Shown: positions 1 to 6,024 of the stretch, piece by piece
Layout of the letters: the number at the start of each line of letters is the position of its first letter
Position numbering within the stretch: position 1 is the first letter of the stretch
NCBI GenBank assembly: GCA_029287335.1
Contig: JARFRI010000200.1
Span: forward strand, 1 to 7,322
DNA length: 7,322 nucleotides
Source of the DNA: Phycisphaera sp.
GTDB taxonomy: Bacteria; Planctomycetota; Phycisphaerae; Phycisphaerales; Phycisphaeraceae
Direction: 5' to 3'
Made by a program: the position numbers and the translations under genes
Notes under the pieces: model-generated
The model's input: only the letters and a program-made list of their open reading frames with translations
What the model was told of the DNA's origin: nothing
Database searches by the model: none

Positions 1-130
<130 letters not shown>

Positions 131-131
131 G

Positions 132-1166
132 GGCATGAACAAAAACGATTTCAACTTCATCTTCGACAACAACAACCTGTACGACAAGATCAAGCACGGC
201 AAAGGCCTCGCATTTCCGCCGCTGTGGCGCGAGCGAAAAGAAGGCCAACCCTTCTTCGCACAGATCCAACTCAAGGGCGGCAAGCACGGCTTCAACCTCA
301 AGAAAAACAATGCGACGGTCGATCCCGCTGACGTCACCGTCCCGCCTTATTACGCCGACCACCCCGCGATCCGAGAAGAGATCGCCAAGCACTACGAAAC
401 CATCCGCATCACCGATAACGAGGTCGGCCAGATCATCGCGGCACTGAAAGAAGACAAGCTATTGGATAACACCATGGTGGTCTTCTGGACTGATCACGGT
501 ATGGTCCTGCATCGGCACAAACAATGGCTCTATGAGGGCGGTATCCGCGTGCCGATGATCATCGCGGGCGGCGCTTTTGCGATTGAGCCGGGGTCGACGC
601 GCGACGACCTGATCAGCGGTTTGGACATCACCGCGACAACGCTGTCACTATGCGGGATCAGTCCGCGCAAGCACGATTGGATCGAGGGGCGAAACTTCTT
701 CGCACAAAATCATCAGCCGCGCGACTTTGTTATCTCCGCAAGAGATCGCTGCGACTACACCATTGATCGCGTTCGTTCGGTGACGACGAAGAAATACAAG
801 TACTTGCGGAACTTCATGACGGATCGCACCTTCATGCAGCCGCAGTACCGCGACGGTCGGCCGTACATCGAAGCCGAGCGAGAGTTGTACAAACAAGGCA
901 AGCTCAACGCGGTGCAGGCCTTCAAGTGGGGTCCGCGCGTGCCGGAGGAACTCTACGATCTGGAGAACGATCCAGACGAGATCAACAATCTCGCGAACGA
1001 CCCGAAGTATGCCGAGGCCTTAGCCGAGCACCGCACGATCCTTGAGCAGTGGATCAAAGATACCGATGACAAGGGCCAATATCCCGAGAGCATCGACTCC
1101 TTGCGCGGCGTATTGACGCGATGGGACAAGCAGGCGGTGAATCCGGAATACGAGAAGGCACGCTAA
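132..1166 (+). CDS. Type I sulfatase, C-terminal part (5' truncated)
   Basis: This is the C-terminal part, about 344 residues, of an alkaline-phosphatase-superfamily (type I) sulfatase, an enzyme that hydrolyses sulfate esters or sulfamates, often on sulfated polysaccharides. Family marks are PFFAQIQL near the start, the metal-site motif WTDHG (bases 486-500), the conserved HKQWLYEGGIRVP block (516-554) with its active-site Lys, and the C-terminal YDLENDPDEINNLANDP signature from 951. The RDRCDYTIDRVRSV and KYKYLRNF segments recall heparan N-sulfatase-like members, but the substrate cannot be fixed from this part. The N-terminal half, with the CxPSR formylglycine motif and most metal ligands, is missing because the contig ends at the adapter. 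The ATG at 135 is therefore almost certainly an internal Met, not the start. Formylglycine maturation and export cannot be judged. The gene runs convergently into the minus-strand gene for a secreted protein. Confidence 0.93.
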   Translation, partial: GMNKNDFNFIFDNNNLYDKIKHGKGLAFPPLWRERKEGQPFFAQIQLKGGKHGFNLKKNNATVDPADVTVPPYYADHPAIREEIAKHYETIRITDNEVGQIIAALKEDKLLDNTMVVFWTDHGMVLHRHKQWLYEGGIRVPMIIAGGAFAIEPGSTRDDLISGLDITATTLSLCGISPRKHDWIEGRNFFAQNHQPRDFVISARDRCDYTIDRVRSVTTKKYKYLRNFMTDRTFMQPQYRDGRPYIEAERELYKQGKLNAVQAFKWGPRVPEELYDLENDPDEINNLANDPKYAEALAEHRTILEQWIKDTDDKGQYPESIDSLRGVLTRWDKQAVNPEYEKAR

Positions 1167-1172
1167 GGCGAT

Positions 1173-1206
1173 GAGGCGGATCAACCGCTTCGGGTCTAGT
1201 CTTTTT
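1173..1206 (+). terminator. Weak candidate terminator after the sulfatase
   Basis: A 7-bp stem, GAGGCGG (1173-1179) with CCGCTTC (1185-1191) including one G-U pair and a 5-nt loop, starts 7 bases after the sulfatase stop. A run of five T follows at 1202-1206, about 10 bases beyond the stem, so the geometry is poor. It overlaps the end of the convergent gene. It may only help to end transcription. Confidence 0.3.
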
Positions 1207-1849
1207 CGACGAGTGTGTAGCTGATGAGCTCTGAGGTATAGGTTTGGCCTTCTTCGATGAAGGTCGATTTAACGACGCCGACACCCGGCGCGATGTAGGT
1301 GGTGAAGTTGAAAGATTCGTCTTGGGTACTGGTCTCTTTGTAGACGATGCAGTCGAACACACCGGCCTTGGTGGTGACCTTTTCGTTCAGCGCGAGGACA
1401 GTCACGGTGGCGTCCTGGTCGTCGGCGTAGGGATGGTATTGGTCGCCGAGCTTAGCGGGATAGCGGTGGGCTTTATTGATCCCGCCGGGCTTTAGGATCT
1501 GCGTTTCTTCATCGACGTGCATGATGGTGTCGCACTCGTATCCATCGTGAAAAGCAAGCCAATATTCTAAGTCGATCGACTCGTTCTTCGCAGGGGGCTG
1601 GCCGATTTCGCGTTCGTAGTTTCTCAGCATGTACCAGGAAGTCTGGTCGAACGTGACGACCCCTTCGATGCGTTCGGTATGGATCAGGTCGGCATCGGCG
1701 TCTTCGTAAACCCAGGTATTGCCCAGGGCCAGTGGCGTGAGGGTGTCGCCCGCTTGCCCGCGCGATAGCGCTTCGTCGGCACGGACGAAGGACAGGCCCA
1801 GAGTGAGTGTGAGTGCCAGGGCAAGGGCGGTCATAGCGGCGTGTTTCAT
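1196..1849 (-). CDS. Secreted protein of unknown function (217 aa)
   Basis: I do not recognise a named family. The N-terminus has Lys2 and a hydrophobic run (about residues 5-21) ending in FVRA before Asp25, a good Sec signal peptide with a signal peptidase I site after Ala24. No lipobox Cys is present. The mature part of about 193 residues contains PLALGNTWVYE (39-49), KAGVFDCIVYKET (161-173) and YIAPGVGVVK (185-194). That layout occurs in secreted beta-rich proteins of unknown function, often annotated as hypothetical. It has only two cysteines, Cys106 and Cys167, which could form a disulfide, and many acidic residues. Its ATG overlaps the stop of the nucleosidase gene by 4 bp (ATGA, 1846-1849), and no clear Shine-Dalgarno precedes it, so translational coupling is likely. 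Nothing visible ties its function to nucleosidase chemistry. The reading frame is well supported by the signal peptide; the function is unknown. Confidence 0.85.
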   Translation of the reverse strand: MKHAAMTALALALTLTLGLSFVRADEALSRGQAGDTLTPLALGNTWVYEDADADLIHTERIEGVVTFDQTSWYMLRNYEREIGQPPAKNESIDLEYWLAFHDGYECDTIMHVDEETQILKPGGINKAHRYPAKLGDQYHPYADDQDATVTVLALNEKVTTKAGVFDCIVYKETSTQDESFNFTTYIAPGVGVVKSTFIEEGQTYTSELISYTLVEKD

Positions 1850-2580
1850 GGCGTTGGCTCGTTGAGATGGTTGAGGAATTGCACGAGCGTATCACTGAGC
1901 GCATCGCTGGCGGTGTGCAGGTGGCGCTCGAACTCTTCGTGCGTGGGGTGCTCGCCGTCGACCAGGTCGGTGACGGCCTTGACGGCACACAATGGCTTGT
2001 CATGCTGGTCGGCGACCCATGCGATCGCAGCGGCTTCCATGTCCTTGGCGACGGTGGCGACGGCCTCGATACGCGATGCATCGTCGTCGTTCATGTCGAG
2101 GCTGTTGCCCGAGCTGACCGCGCCTTGTTCCAGGCCCAGCGCGCCGCACCATTCCTCGACGTCGCAGAGTTGCCACCCGCCGTCGGCGTACTTCTCGAAA
2201 GGCGGTAGCGGGATGCGTCGGTCGTGGAAGTAGAACGGCCCGCCGGTGAGGTAGACCTTGCCGATCGTGCCGCCGCGCTTGATGAACCCACCACAGGTGC
2301 CCGCGTTGATGAGCAGGTCTGGGTCGAGCTTGTCAAGGACGAGTTGCGTGGCGACAGCCGCAGGTTGTGTGCCGATGCAATCGATCCCGAAGCGCCGGTC
2401 TGCCCCCATGACGATGACATCAACGCGCAGCCTGCCGACCGCCCCGTCATACCACCGCATCGGCATCGGCGGGCTGAGGTAGCCCTTGTCGGCCAGCTCA
2501 AGGCGACGGATCAACGGCAGGGCCTCGTCCTGCATGGCGAAGAGCAGGGCGACGTGTTTAATAGTCTTTGGCTTAGGCAT
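1846..2580 (-). CDS. mtnN: 5'-methylthioadenosine/S-adenosylhomocysteine nucleosidase, plant-type
   Basis: The product is a 244-residue PNP/UDP-phosphorylase-family nucleosidase. It is expected to cleave the glycosidic bond of methylthioadenosine, and perhaps S-adenosylhomocysteine, releasing adenine in the cytoplasm for methionine salvage and the activated-methyl cycle. The start FAMQDEALPLI carries Glu19. LINAGTCGGF (90-99) is the glycine-rich ribose-site loop. KDMEAAAIAWVAD (179-191) holds Met181-Glu182, and AVTDLVDGE (202-210) carries Asp205. These align with Glu12, Met173-Glu174 and Asp197 of the E. coli enzyme at a nearly constant offset of 7-8. FHDRRIPLP, SGNSLDM and KAVTDLVDGEHPTHEEF resemble the plant MTN enzymes more than E. 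coli MtnN; in plants this type tends to prefer methylthioadenosine. There is no Shine-Dalgarno before the ATG, only AT-rich sequence. It is the first gene of a pair with the secreted protein. Confidence 0.9.
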   Translation of the reverse strand: MPKPKTIKHVALLFAMQDEALPLIRRLELADKGYLSPPMPMRWYDGAVGRLRVDVIVMGADRRFGIDCIGTQPAAVATQLVLDKLDPDLLINAGTCGGFIKRGGTIGKVYLTGGPFYFHDRRIPLPPFEKYADGGWQLCDVEEWCGALGLEQGAVSSGNSLDMNDDDASRIEAVATVAKDMEAAAIAWVADQHDKPLCAVKAVTDLVDGEHPTHEEFERHLHTASDALSDTLVQFLNHLNEPTP

Positions 2581-2688
2581 TGATATAAAATAGTTTATCG
2601 CGTGGGAATAAGGCTGGCTGTCATTCGGTTCTCCCCCTGACCACCCGCCCCGTTACACTGATGGGCACCCGTATGAGGGACTTGAATC
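2581..2688. promoter_or_regulatory. Divergent promoter region between nucleosidase and sigma factor genes
   Basis: This 108-bp gap must hold the start signals of both divergent units. The side near the nucleosidase is AT-rich (2581-2600). On the minus strand TAAACT (complement of 2592-2597) is a weak -10 candidate that would leave only a few bases of leader, in line with the missing Shine-Dalgarno. On the plus strand there is the ECF-type element at 2605-2630, plus TACACT at 2654-2659, a possible housekeeping -10 without a convincing -35 box. Confidence 0.4.
2605..2630 (+). promoter_or_regulatory. Candidate ECF promoter of the sigma factor gene
   Basis: GGAAT (2605-2609) is separated by exactly 18 bases from GTT (2628-2630). 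GGAAT-N18-GTT is the established promoter pattern of SigR-type ECF sigma factors, and GGAA-type -35 boxes are common in the wider ECF group. A second copy with the same spacing lies before the anti-sigma gene and shares the longer GGAATAAG. A start site just downstream would leave a leader of about 50 nt. I infer autoregulation by the sigma factor encoded at 2689. Confidence 0.5.
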
Positions 2689-3243
2689 GTGGAAAGCACC
2701 GCCTTTAGAGAGCTCGCCCTGGCAGAGATGGACAGCGTCTATCGCATGGCCATGACCTTGGCTCGTAACCCCGACGACGCCTCGGACCTTGTGCAGGAGA
2801 CGTTTCTCAAAGCCTTCAAATCCGAAGGCCGATTCGAGCTCCGCGACCACGGCGTCAAGCCCTGGCTCTTCAAGATCCTCCACAACAACTTTTACACCAA
2901 GGTCAAAAAGAAAAACCGCGAGCCCACCCTCGGCGATGACGTCATCAGCGAAGTCGCTGGCGGCACCCTCGGCGAGGTCGATGCGCCGCCGCCGGCATGG
3001 GACCTGGAACACCTGGACTGGGAACAAGTCGATGACCGGCTTAAGCACGCCATCGACGAGTTGCCCGATCACTACCGCGAGGTGCTGCTGCTCTGGGCGG
3101 TCGAGGGCTTGAAGTATCGCGAGATCGCGGACGTGTTGGATGTGGCTCTGGGCACGGTGATGAGCCGGCTGTACCGGGCCCGCGGGATCTTGACGCAGAA
3201 CCTGGCAAGCCTGGCCGAGGAACACGGGATCAAAGCAAGCTAG
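2689..3243 (+). CDS. ECF-family RNA polymerase sigma factor
   Basis: A 184-residue sigma-70-family protein with only regions 2 and 4, the ECF architecture. It should direct RNA polymerase to stress- or envelope-responsive promoters. Region 2 covers about residues 10-78, with ARNPDDASDLVQETFLKAF (25-43) for core binding and VKPWLFKILHNNFYTKVKKKNR (56-77, interrupted by no insert) for -10 recognition. An acidic, Pro-rich linker follows. Region 4 (about 117-170) contains ELPDHYREVLLLWAVEGL and the helix-turn-helix YREIADVLDVALGTVMSRLYRAR, which reads the -35 box. The GTG at 2689 is chosen because an in-frame TGA lies at 2683 and AGGGA (2676-2680) sits 8 bases upstream. The anti-sigma factor gene follows after a 102-bp gap that contains a second ECF-type promoter motif. 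The exact ECF group cannot be named from sequence reading alone. Confidence 0.93.
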   Translation: MESTAFRELALAEMDSVYRMAMTLARNPDDASDLVQETFLKAFKSEGRFELRDHGVKPWLFKILHNNFYTKVKKKNREPTLGDDVISEVAGGTLGEVDAPPPAWDLEHLDWEQVDDRLKHAIDELPDHYREVLLLWAVEGLKYREIADVLDVALGTVMSRLYRARGILTQNLASLAEEHGIKAS

Positions 3244-3258
3244 CGCCCGCGTGGGCAT

Positions 3259-3284
3259 GGAATAAGCCCGGCGATGGGCGTGTT
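3259..3284 (+). promoter_or_regulatory. Candidate ECF promoter of the anti-sigma gene
   Basis: GGAAT (3259-3263), an 18-base spacer and GTT (3282-3284) repeat the spacing seen before the sigma factor gene. Over 26 positions the two sites share 16 bases, including GGAATAAG and an internal GGC. The element lies in the gap between the two genes, about 60 bases before the anti-sigma ATG. It could let the sigma factor raise anti-sigma production separately, as negative feedback. Function is inferred from the motif only. Confidence 0.45.
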
Positions 3285-3345
3285 TAAGTAGACGGGCAAA
3301 GGGCGTGGACCGATTTTCGTGACGACTCGGGGTGAGCCAAACGAT

Positions 3346-4251
3346 ATGAAACAAGACGACCAAACACCTTCGATGCCTAAGACGATGGACGAGATGCTCT
3401 CGGCGCTGGCCGACGGCGAGCTGGACTTCGCGGATCAGCCACAGGTCTTTGCAAAGATCGCGCAGGACCCCAAGGCCGTGCATCGCTTGGCCTACGAACA
3501 GCGCCTCAAGCACGCCTGCGCCAAGACTATGAGCGGCCCAGAGATGAAGTGCCCCAACGAACTGGCGGGCAAGCTCCTGGCCATGGCCAGCGACGCATCA
3601 AGCAAGACTTCCCCCCAAGCCCAACCCGTTCAAGCAACGCAGGCCCCGTACGCCGGCCTGCCGGTCCTCGCTCGCATCGGGCGCTGGGTGCCGACCGCCG
3701 TCGCCGCCGTCCTGCTCCTGGCCGCGGGCGTCCTGTTTAGCCAGACCAACCCCGGCGGGGCCGGCTTCAACACCCAGACCGCCTCTTTCCTCAGCTCCTC
3801 TCAGATCCAGAACTTCACCGGCCGACACTTCGACTGTGCCGAGCGCCCCGACCGGCTCAAAAACCCCGACCAGTTCGGCGGACACAACTTCGAACAACTG
3901 CCCGGCAAGCTCGGCGACTACTTCAAAACCGACACCAACGAGCTCGCGCTTAATCTTAATGGCATCGGCTACGACTACCAGCTCACCGGCACCTGCTCCA
4001 TCCCCGGCTCCGGCGCCGTCCACATCATCTATCACAAACAAGCCGACCCCAGCCAGTCCATCAGCGTCTGGATCGTCCCCGCCAAGCCCGAGCAGGACAA
4101 GCTCGAACAAGGCCGGGTCTACACCGAGGTCGGGGACAACCTCCTCCGCCCGGTGATCTTCTGGCGCGACGCCGGCCTGCTCTACTACGTCGTCGGCGAC
4201 TCGATCCAGGACTGCGACAAAGCCGTCAAACAACTTCGTCACGCCGCCTGA
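3346..4251 (+). CDS. Membrane-anchored anti-sigma factor
   Basis: A 301-residue protein, probably the regulator of the upstream ECF sigma factor: the cytoplasmic N-terminus would hold the sigma factor until a signal acts on the outer part. The N-terminus has MDEMLSALADGELDF (14-28) and a helical segment to about residue 60, typical of anti-sigma domains. The canonical zinc motif HxxxCxxC is absent; only His56, Cys58 and Cys69 are nearby, with the wrong spacing. A Pro/Gln/Ala-rich linker (85-105) leads to one transmembrane helix, VPTAVAAVLLLAAGVLFS (115-132). The C-terminal domain of about 170 residues should lie outside the membrane; it has three cysteines (164, 217, 290) and I do not recognise its fold. 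The ATG at 3346 is preferred over an in-frame GTG at 3319, because GGGGTGAG (3329-3336) lies 9 bases before it. A strong terminator follows. Confidence 0.85.
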   Translation: MKQDDQTPSMPKTMDEMLSALADGELDFADQPQVFAKIAQDPKAVHRLAYEQRLKHACAKTMSGPEMKCPNELAGKLLAMASDASSKTSPQAQPVQATQAPYAGLPVLARIGRWVPTAVAAVLLLAAGVLFSQTNPGGAGFNTQTASFLSSSQIQNFTGRHFDCAERPDRLKNPDQFGGHNFEQLPGKLGDYFKTDTNELALNLNGIGYDYQLTGTCSIPGSGAVHIIYHKQADPSQSISVWIVPAKPEQDKLEQGRVYTEVGDNLLRPVIFWRDAGLLYYVVGDSIQDCDKAVKQLRHAA

Positions 4252-4280
4252 CGCACTCAATTAAGCTCCTTATGCCTCGT

Positions 4281-4316
4281 GAAGCCCACGCCGCAACGGC
4301 GTGGGCTTCTGTTTTT
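4281..4316 (+). terminator. Intrinsic terminator of the sigma/anti-sigma unit
   Basis: A perfect 13-bp stem (4281-4293 with 4297-4309, sequence GAAGCCCACGCCG) with a CAA loop is followed by TGTTTTT. It lies 29 bases after the anti-sigma stop. Stem strength and T-run are those of an efficient Rho-independent terminator, and it insulates dnaN from the regulatory operon. Confidence 0.93.
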
Positions 4317-4397
4317 CTCCACCGGCCATCCCCACCGTGGAAACCCCGTGCATAACCTGCCTAACATCGCCCAAGCCCGCCTCGAAAACCCCGGTTT

Positions 4398-4426
4398 TTG
4401 CCCATCTAGGCCCGGTGGATTAAAGT
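4398..4426 (+). promoter_or_regulatory. Candidate housekeeping promoter of dnaN
   Basis: TTGCCC (4398-4403) and TAAAGT (4421-4426) each match 4 of 6 bases of the sigma-70 -35 and -10 boxes, at the ideal 17-bp spacing. A start near 4433 would give a leader of under 30 nt with the TAAGGA ribosome binding site (4446-4451) in place. Since a terminator lies upstream, dnaN needs its own promoter in the 144-bp gap, and this is the best candidate there. Confidence 0.4.
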
Positions 4427-4460
4427 GCGGCGTCAAAAGAAGATATAAGGACTACCGAAG

Positions 4461-5561
4461 ATGAAAGTCATTTGTGATCGTGGGGCATTAGTTGAGTCGT
4501 TAAACCTCGTGGCAGGCGTCGTCGTCGCGCGCACCCCCAAGCCCGCGTTGCGCTGCGTGTTCGCCTCGGCCAAGGACGATGCGCTCACGCTCTCTGCCAC
4601 CGATACCGAGGTCTCTATCCGCATCTCCACCCCGCGTGTCGAGGTGCAGGACGCTGGTGATGCGCTGATCCCCGCCGACAAGCTCCAGCAGATCACCCGC
4701 GAGTCGATCGACCCGACGCTGACGATCTCGACCAAGGACGAGACGACGACGATCAAGGGTGCCGACTCGACCTTCAAGCTGCTGGGCTACCCCGTCAGCG
4801 ACTTCCCCGATGTCCCCGAGTTCCCTGCGGATGCCGACTTTGAGCTTCCTGCTGGCGACCTGCACAAGCTCATCGCTCAGACGCTCTTCGCCACCGCCCG
4901 CGAAAATTCGCGCTATGCCATCAACGGCGTCCTCCTGGAGCGACACAACAAAGATCTCACCGTCGTCGCCACGGACGGCCACCGCCTCGCGCTAGCCAAA
5001 GGCAAGTGCAAGAGCCTGCAGGACGCCGACCGCAACGCGATCATCCCGACCAAAGCCCTGAACCTGCTGCTGCGTCTGTTCGACGATGCTGAGCAGACCG
5101 TGCGTGTGAAAGTCGCCGAGAGCCAGGTGCTCTTCGCGACGGATACGGCCGTGCTCGCAAGTAACCTCGTCGAAGGCAACTTCCCGCCCTACAAGGACGT
5201 CGTTCCCAAGGACGGCGACAAGAAGGCGACACTGCCAACGGACATCTTCATCTCTGCGGTCCGCCGCGCAGGCCTGCTGACGAACGAAGAGTCCAAGGGC
5301 GTCCGCATGGCCTTTGATCAGGCTGGGCTAACGATCACCAGCCGAGCCCCGGAGATGGGTGAAGCGGAGATCAAGGTCGAGATGCCCGAGTACACCGGCG
5401 AGCCCGTCGAGATCGGCTTCAATCCCGCGTACCTGCTCGATGCCCTGAAAGTCATCGACGAGAACCAGGTGTTCTTAGACCTCAAGGCCGGCAACAAGCC
5501 CGGCGTGCTCCGGACGGGCCCGAACTTCCTGTACGTCGTGATGCCGGTGAATCTTCAGTAG
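4461..5561 (+). CDS. dnaN: DNA polymerase III beta subunit (sliding clamp)
   Basis: A full-length clamp of 366 residues, the same length as the E. coli protein. It forms a ring-shaped dimer that keeps the replicative polymerase on DNA and serves as a docking platform for repair and regulatory proteins. Three repeated clamp domains are expected at about 1-120, 125-245 and 250-366. Recognisable motifs are ATDTEVSI (47-53), FPDVPEFP (115-122), ARENSRYAINGVLLE (146-160), TDGHRLAL (171-178), EGNFPPYKDV (238-247), NPAYLLDAL (321-329) and the near-terminal VVMPVNL (359-365), which belongs to the peptide-binding pocket region. The ATG has a good TAAGGA Shine-Dalgarno 9 bases upstream. dnaA and recF, its usual neighbours in many bacteria, are not adjacent; an anti-sigma gene precedes it and iscX follows. 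Expression is probably monocistronic, from a promoter after the upstream terminator. Confidence 0.98.
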   Translation: MKVICDRGALVESLNLVAGVVVARTPKPALRCVFASAKDDALTLSATDTEVSIRISTPRVEVQDAGDALIPADKLQQITRESIDPTLTISTKDETTTIKGADSTFKLLGYPVSDFPDVPEFPADADFELPAGDLHKLIAQTLFATARENSRYAINGVLLERHNKDLTVVATDGHRLALAKGKCKSLQDADRNAIIPTKALNLLLRLFDDAEQTVRVKVAESQVLFATDTAVLASNLVEGNFPPYKDVVPKDGDKKATLPTDIFISAVRRAGLLTNEESKGVRMAFDQAGLTITSRAPEMGEAEIKVEMPEYTGEPVEIGFNPAYLLDALKVIDENQVFLDLKAGNKPGVLRTGPNFLYVVMPVNLQ

Positions 5562-5568
5562 GTTTGAT

Positions 5569-5660
5569 GTAGGGTGGGTGGAGCGAAGCGATACCCACCG
5601 CAAATCTTCTTGAACATCCAATTTCTCGCGGTGGGTATCGTTTCACTCCACCCACCCTAC
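5569..5660. repeat. REPIN-like double palindrome (92 bp)
   Basis: Two 33-bp arms, 5569-5601 and 5628-5660, are inverted copies with 31 of 33 matches; both differences would still pair as G-U in RNA. The spacer is 26 bp. Each arm is itself a hairpin: GGTGGGT (5573-5579) with ACCCACC (5593-5599) in the left arm, and the same pair at 5630-5636 and 5650-5656 in the right. Two inverted REP-type hairpins form the layout of a REPIN, the non-autonomous element moved by RAYT (Y1-type) transposases. The GTAGGGTGGGT terminus resembles widespread intergenic repeats. No T-run follows, so it is not a standard terminator, although it may stabilise dnaN mRNA. It fills nearly all of the dnaN-iscX gap. Confidence 0.85.
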
Positions 5661-5668
5661 GTTCTGTC

Positions 5669-5932
5669 ATGACCTTCTCCTGGACCGACATCGACGAAAT
5701 CGCTTATCAGCTCACCGAGCAGCGGGGCGGGGATGATCCGTTGACGGTGAAGTTCACGGCCCTTCGTGCGATGGTGGAAGGGCTTGAGGGCTTTGAGGCC
5801 GAGCCGGGCCAATCGGTCAACGAACAGCTGCTTGAAGCCATCCAGCAGGCATGGATCGAGGAGAAGCAGGATGCGGATGCCGACGAAGACGATGACGCGT
5901 CGGGCTACCGCCCCAACCAGCCATTCCGTTAA
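5669..5932 (+). CDS. iscX: IscX-family protein (Fe-S assembly / iron regulator)
   Basis: A small acidic protein of 87 residues with the IscX (YfhJ) pattern: WTDIDEIAYQL (5-15), DPLTVKFTALRAMVEGLEGF (23-42) and EQLLEAIQQAWIEE (52-65) align along the length of E. coli IscX (66 residues). The E. coli protein binds iron and the cysteine desulfurase IscS and modulates Fe-S cluster assembly. This copy has an extra tail of about 20 residues, beginning with an acidic stretch (DADADEDDD, 68-76) and ending RPNQPFR. No iscS, iscU, hscA or fdx gene lies nearby. The ATG is the only usual start codon in the open frame downstream of dnaN. It has no Shine-Dalgarno and begins 8 bases after the double palindrome. 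The stop codon lies in the terminator stem. Family assignment is from remembered motifs; role in this organism is inferred. Confidence 0.88.
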   Translation: MTFSWTDIDEIAYQLTEQRGGDDPLTVKFTALRAMVEGLEGFEAEPGQSVNEQLLEAIQQAWIEEKQDADADEDDDASGYRPNQPFR

Positions 5933-5984
5933 AAAGGATTTGGCCAGCCCGCTTCAGCGGGCTGGCCGGATGAGTCCTTTTTAA
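5929..5984 (+). terminator. Strong terminator overlapping the iscX stop
   Basis: An 11-bp perfect stem GGCCAGCCCGC (5942-5952) with its complement (5957-5967) and a TTCA loop is enclosed by a second perfect 10-bp pairing, TTAAAAAGGA (5929-5938) with TCCTTTTTAA (5975-5984). The A-run and T-run on the two flanks make it potentially bidirectional. The iscX stop TAA (5930-5932) is part of the outer stem. It probably ends the dnaN-iscX transcription unit(s). Confidence 0.88.
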
Positions 5985-6008
5985 CCCCACCCGCGCGATT
6001 CAATCGTC

Positions 6009-6014
6009 TACAAT
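6009..6014 (+). promoter_or_regulatory. -10 box for a possibly leaderless transcript
   Basis: TACAAT matches 5 of 6 bases of the sigma-70 -10 consensus. Its last base is 10 bases before the ATG at 6025, so transcription would begin at or within about 5 bases of the start codon. No Shine-Dalgarno lies before that ATG, which fits a leaderless or near-leaderless mRNA. No -35 box is recognisable at 17 bp. Confidence 0.5.
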
Positions 6015-6024
6015 ACCGGTACCG

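Noticed and set aside
3319..3345. GTG at 3319 as the anti-sigma start
   Set aside because: The good GGGGTGAG ribosome binding site is placed for the ATG at 3346, and the nine extra residues are not typical of the family.
2653..3513. Minus-strand open frame of 286 codons
   Set aside because: It lies opposite the clearly coding sigma factor gene and into the anti-sigma gene. Composition explains it, and no domain is recognisable.
3598..4260. Minus-strand open frame of 220 codons
   Set aside because: It is an antisense shadow of the anti-sigma gene, with a Val/Gly/Asp-rich low-complexity translation and no ribosome binding site.
4317..4460. Replication origin or DnaA-box cluster upstream of dnaN
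   Set aside because: No TTATNCACA-like boxes are visible in this gap, and dnaA is not adjacent.
4279..4464. Short plus-strand frame of 61 codons before dnaN
   Set aside because: It starts in the terminator hairpin, spans the dnaN promoter region and has no protein-like features.
5569..5660. Double palindrome as CRISPR or as the dnaN terminator
   Set aside because: There are only two inverted, not direct, copies, which excludes CRISPR. No T-run follows the stem, so it is not a standard intrinsic terminator.
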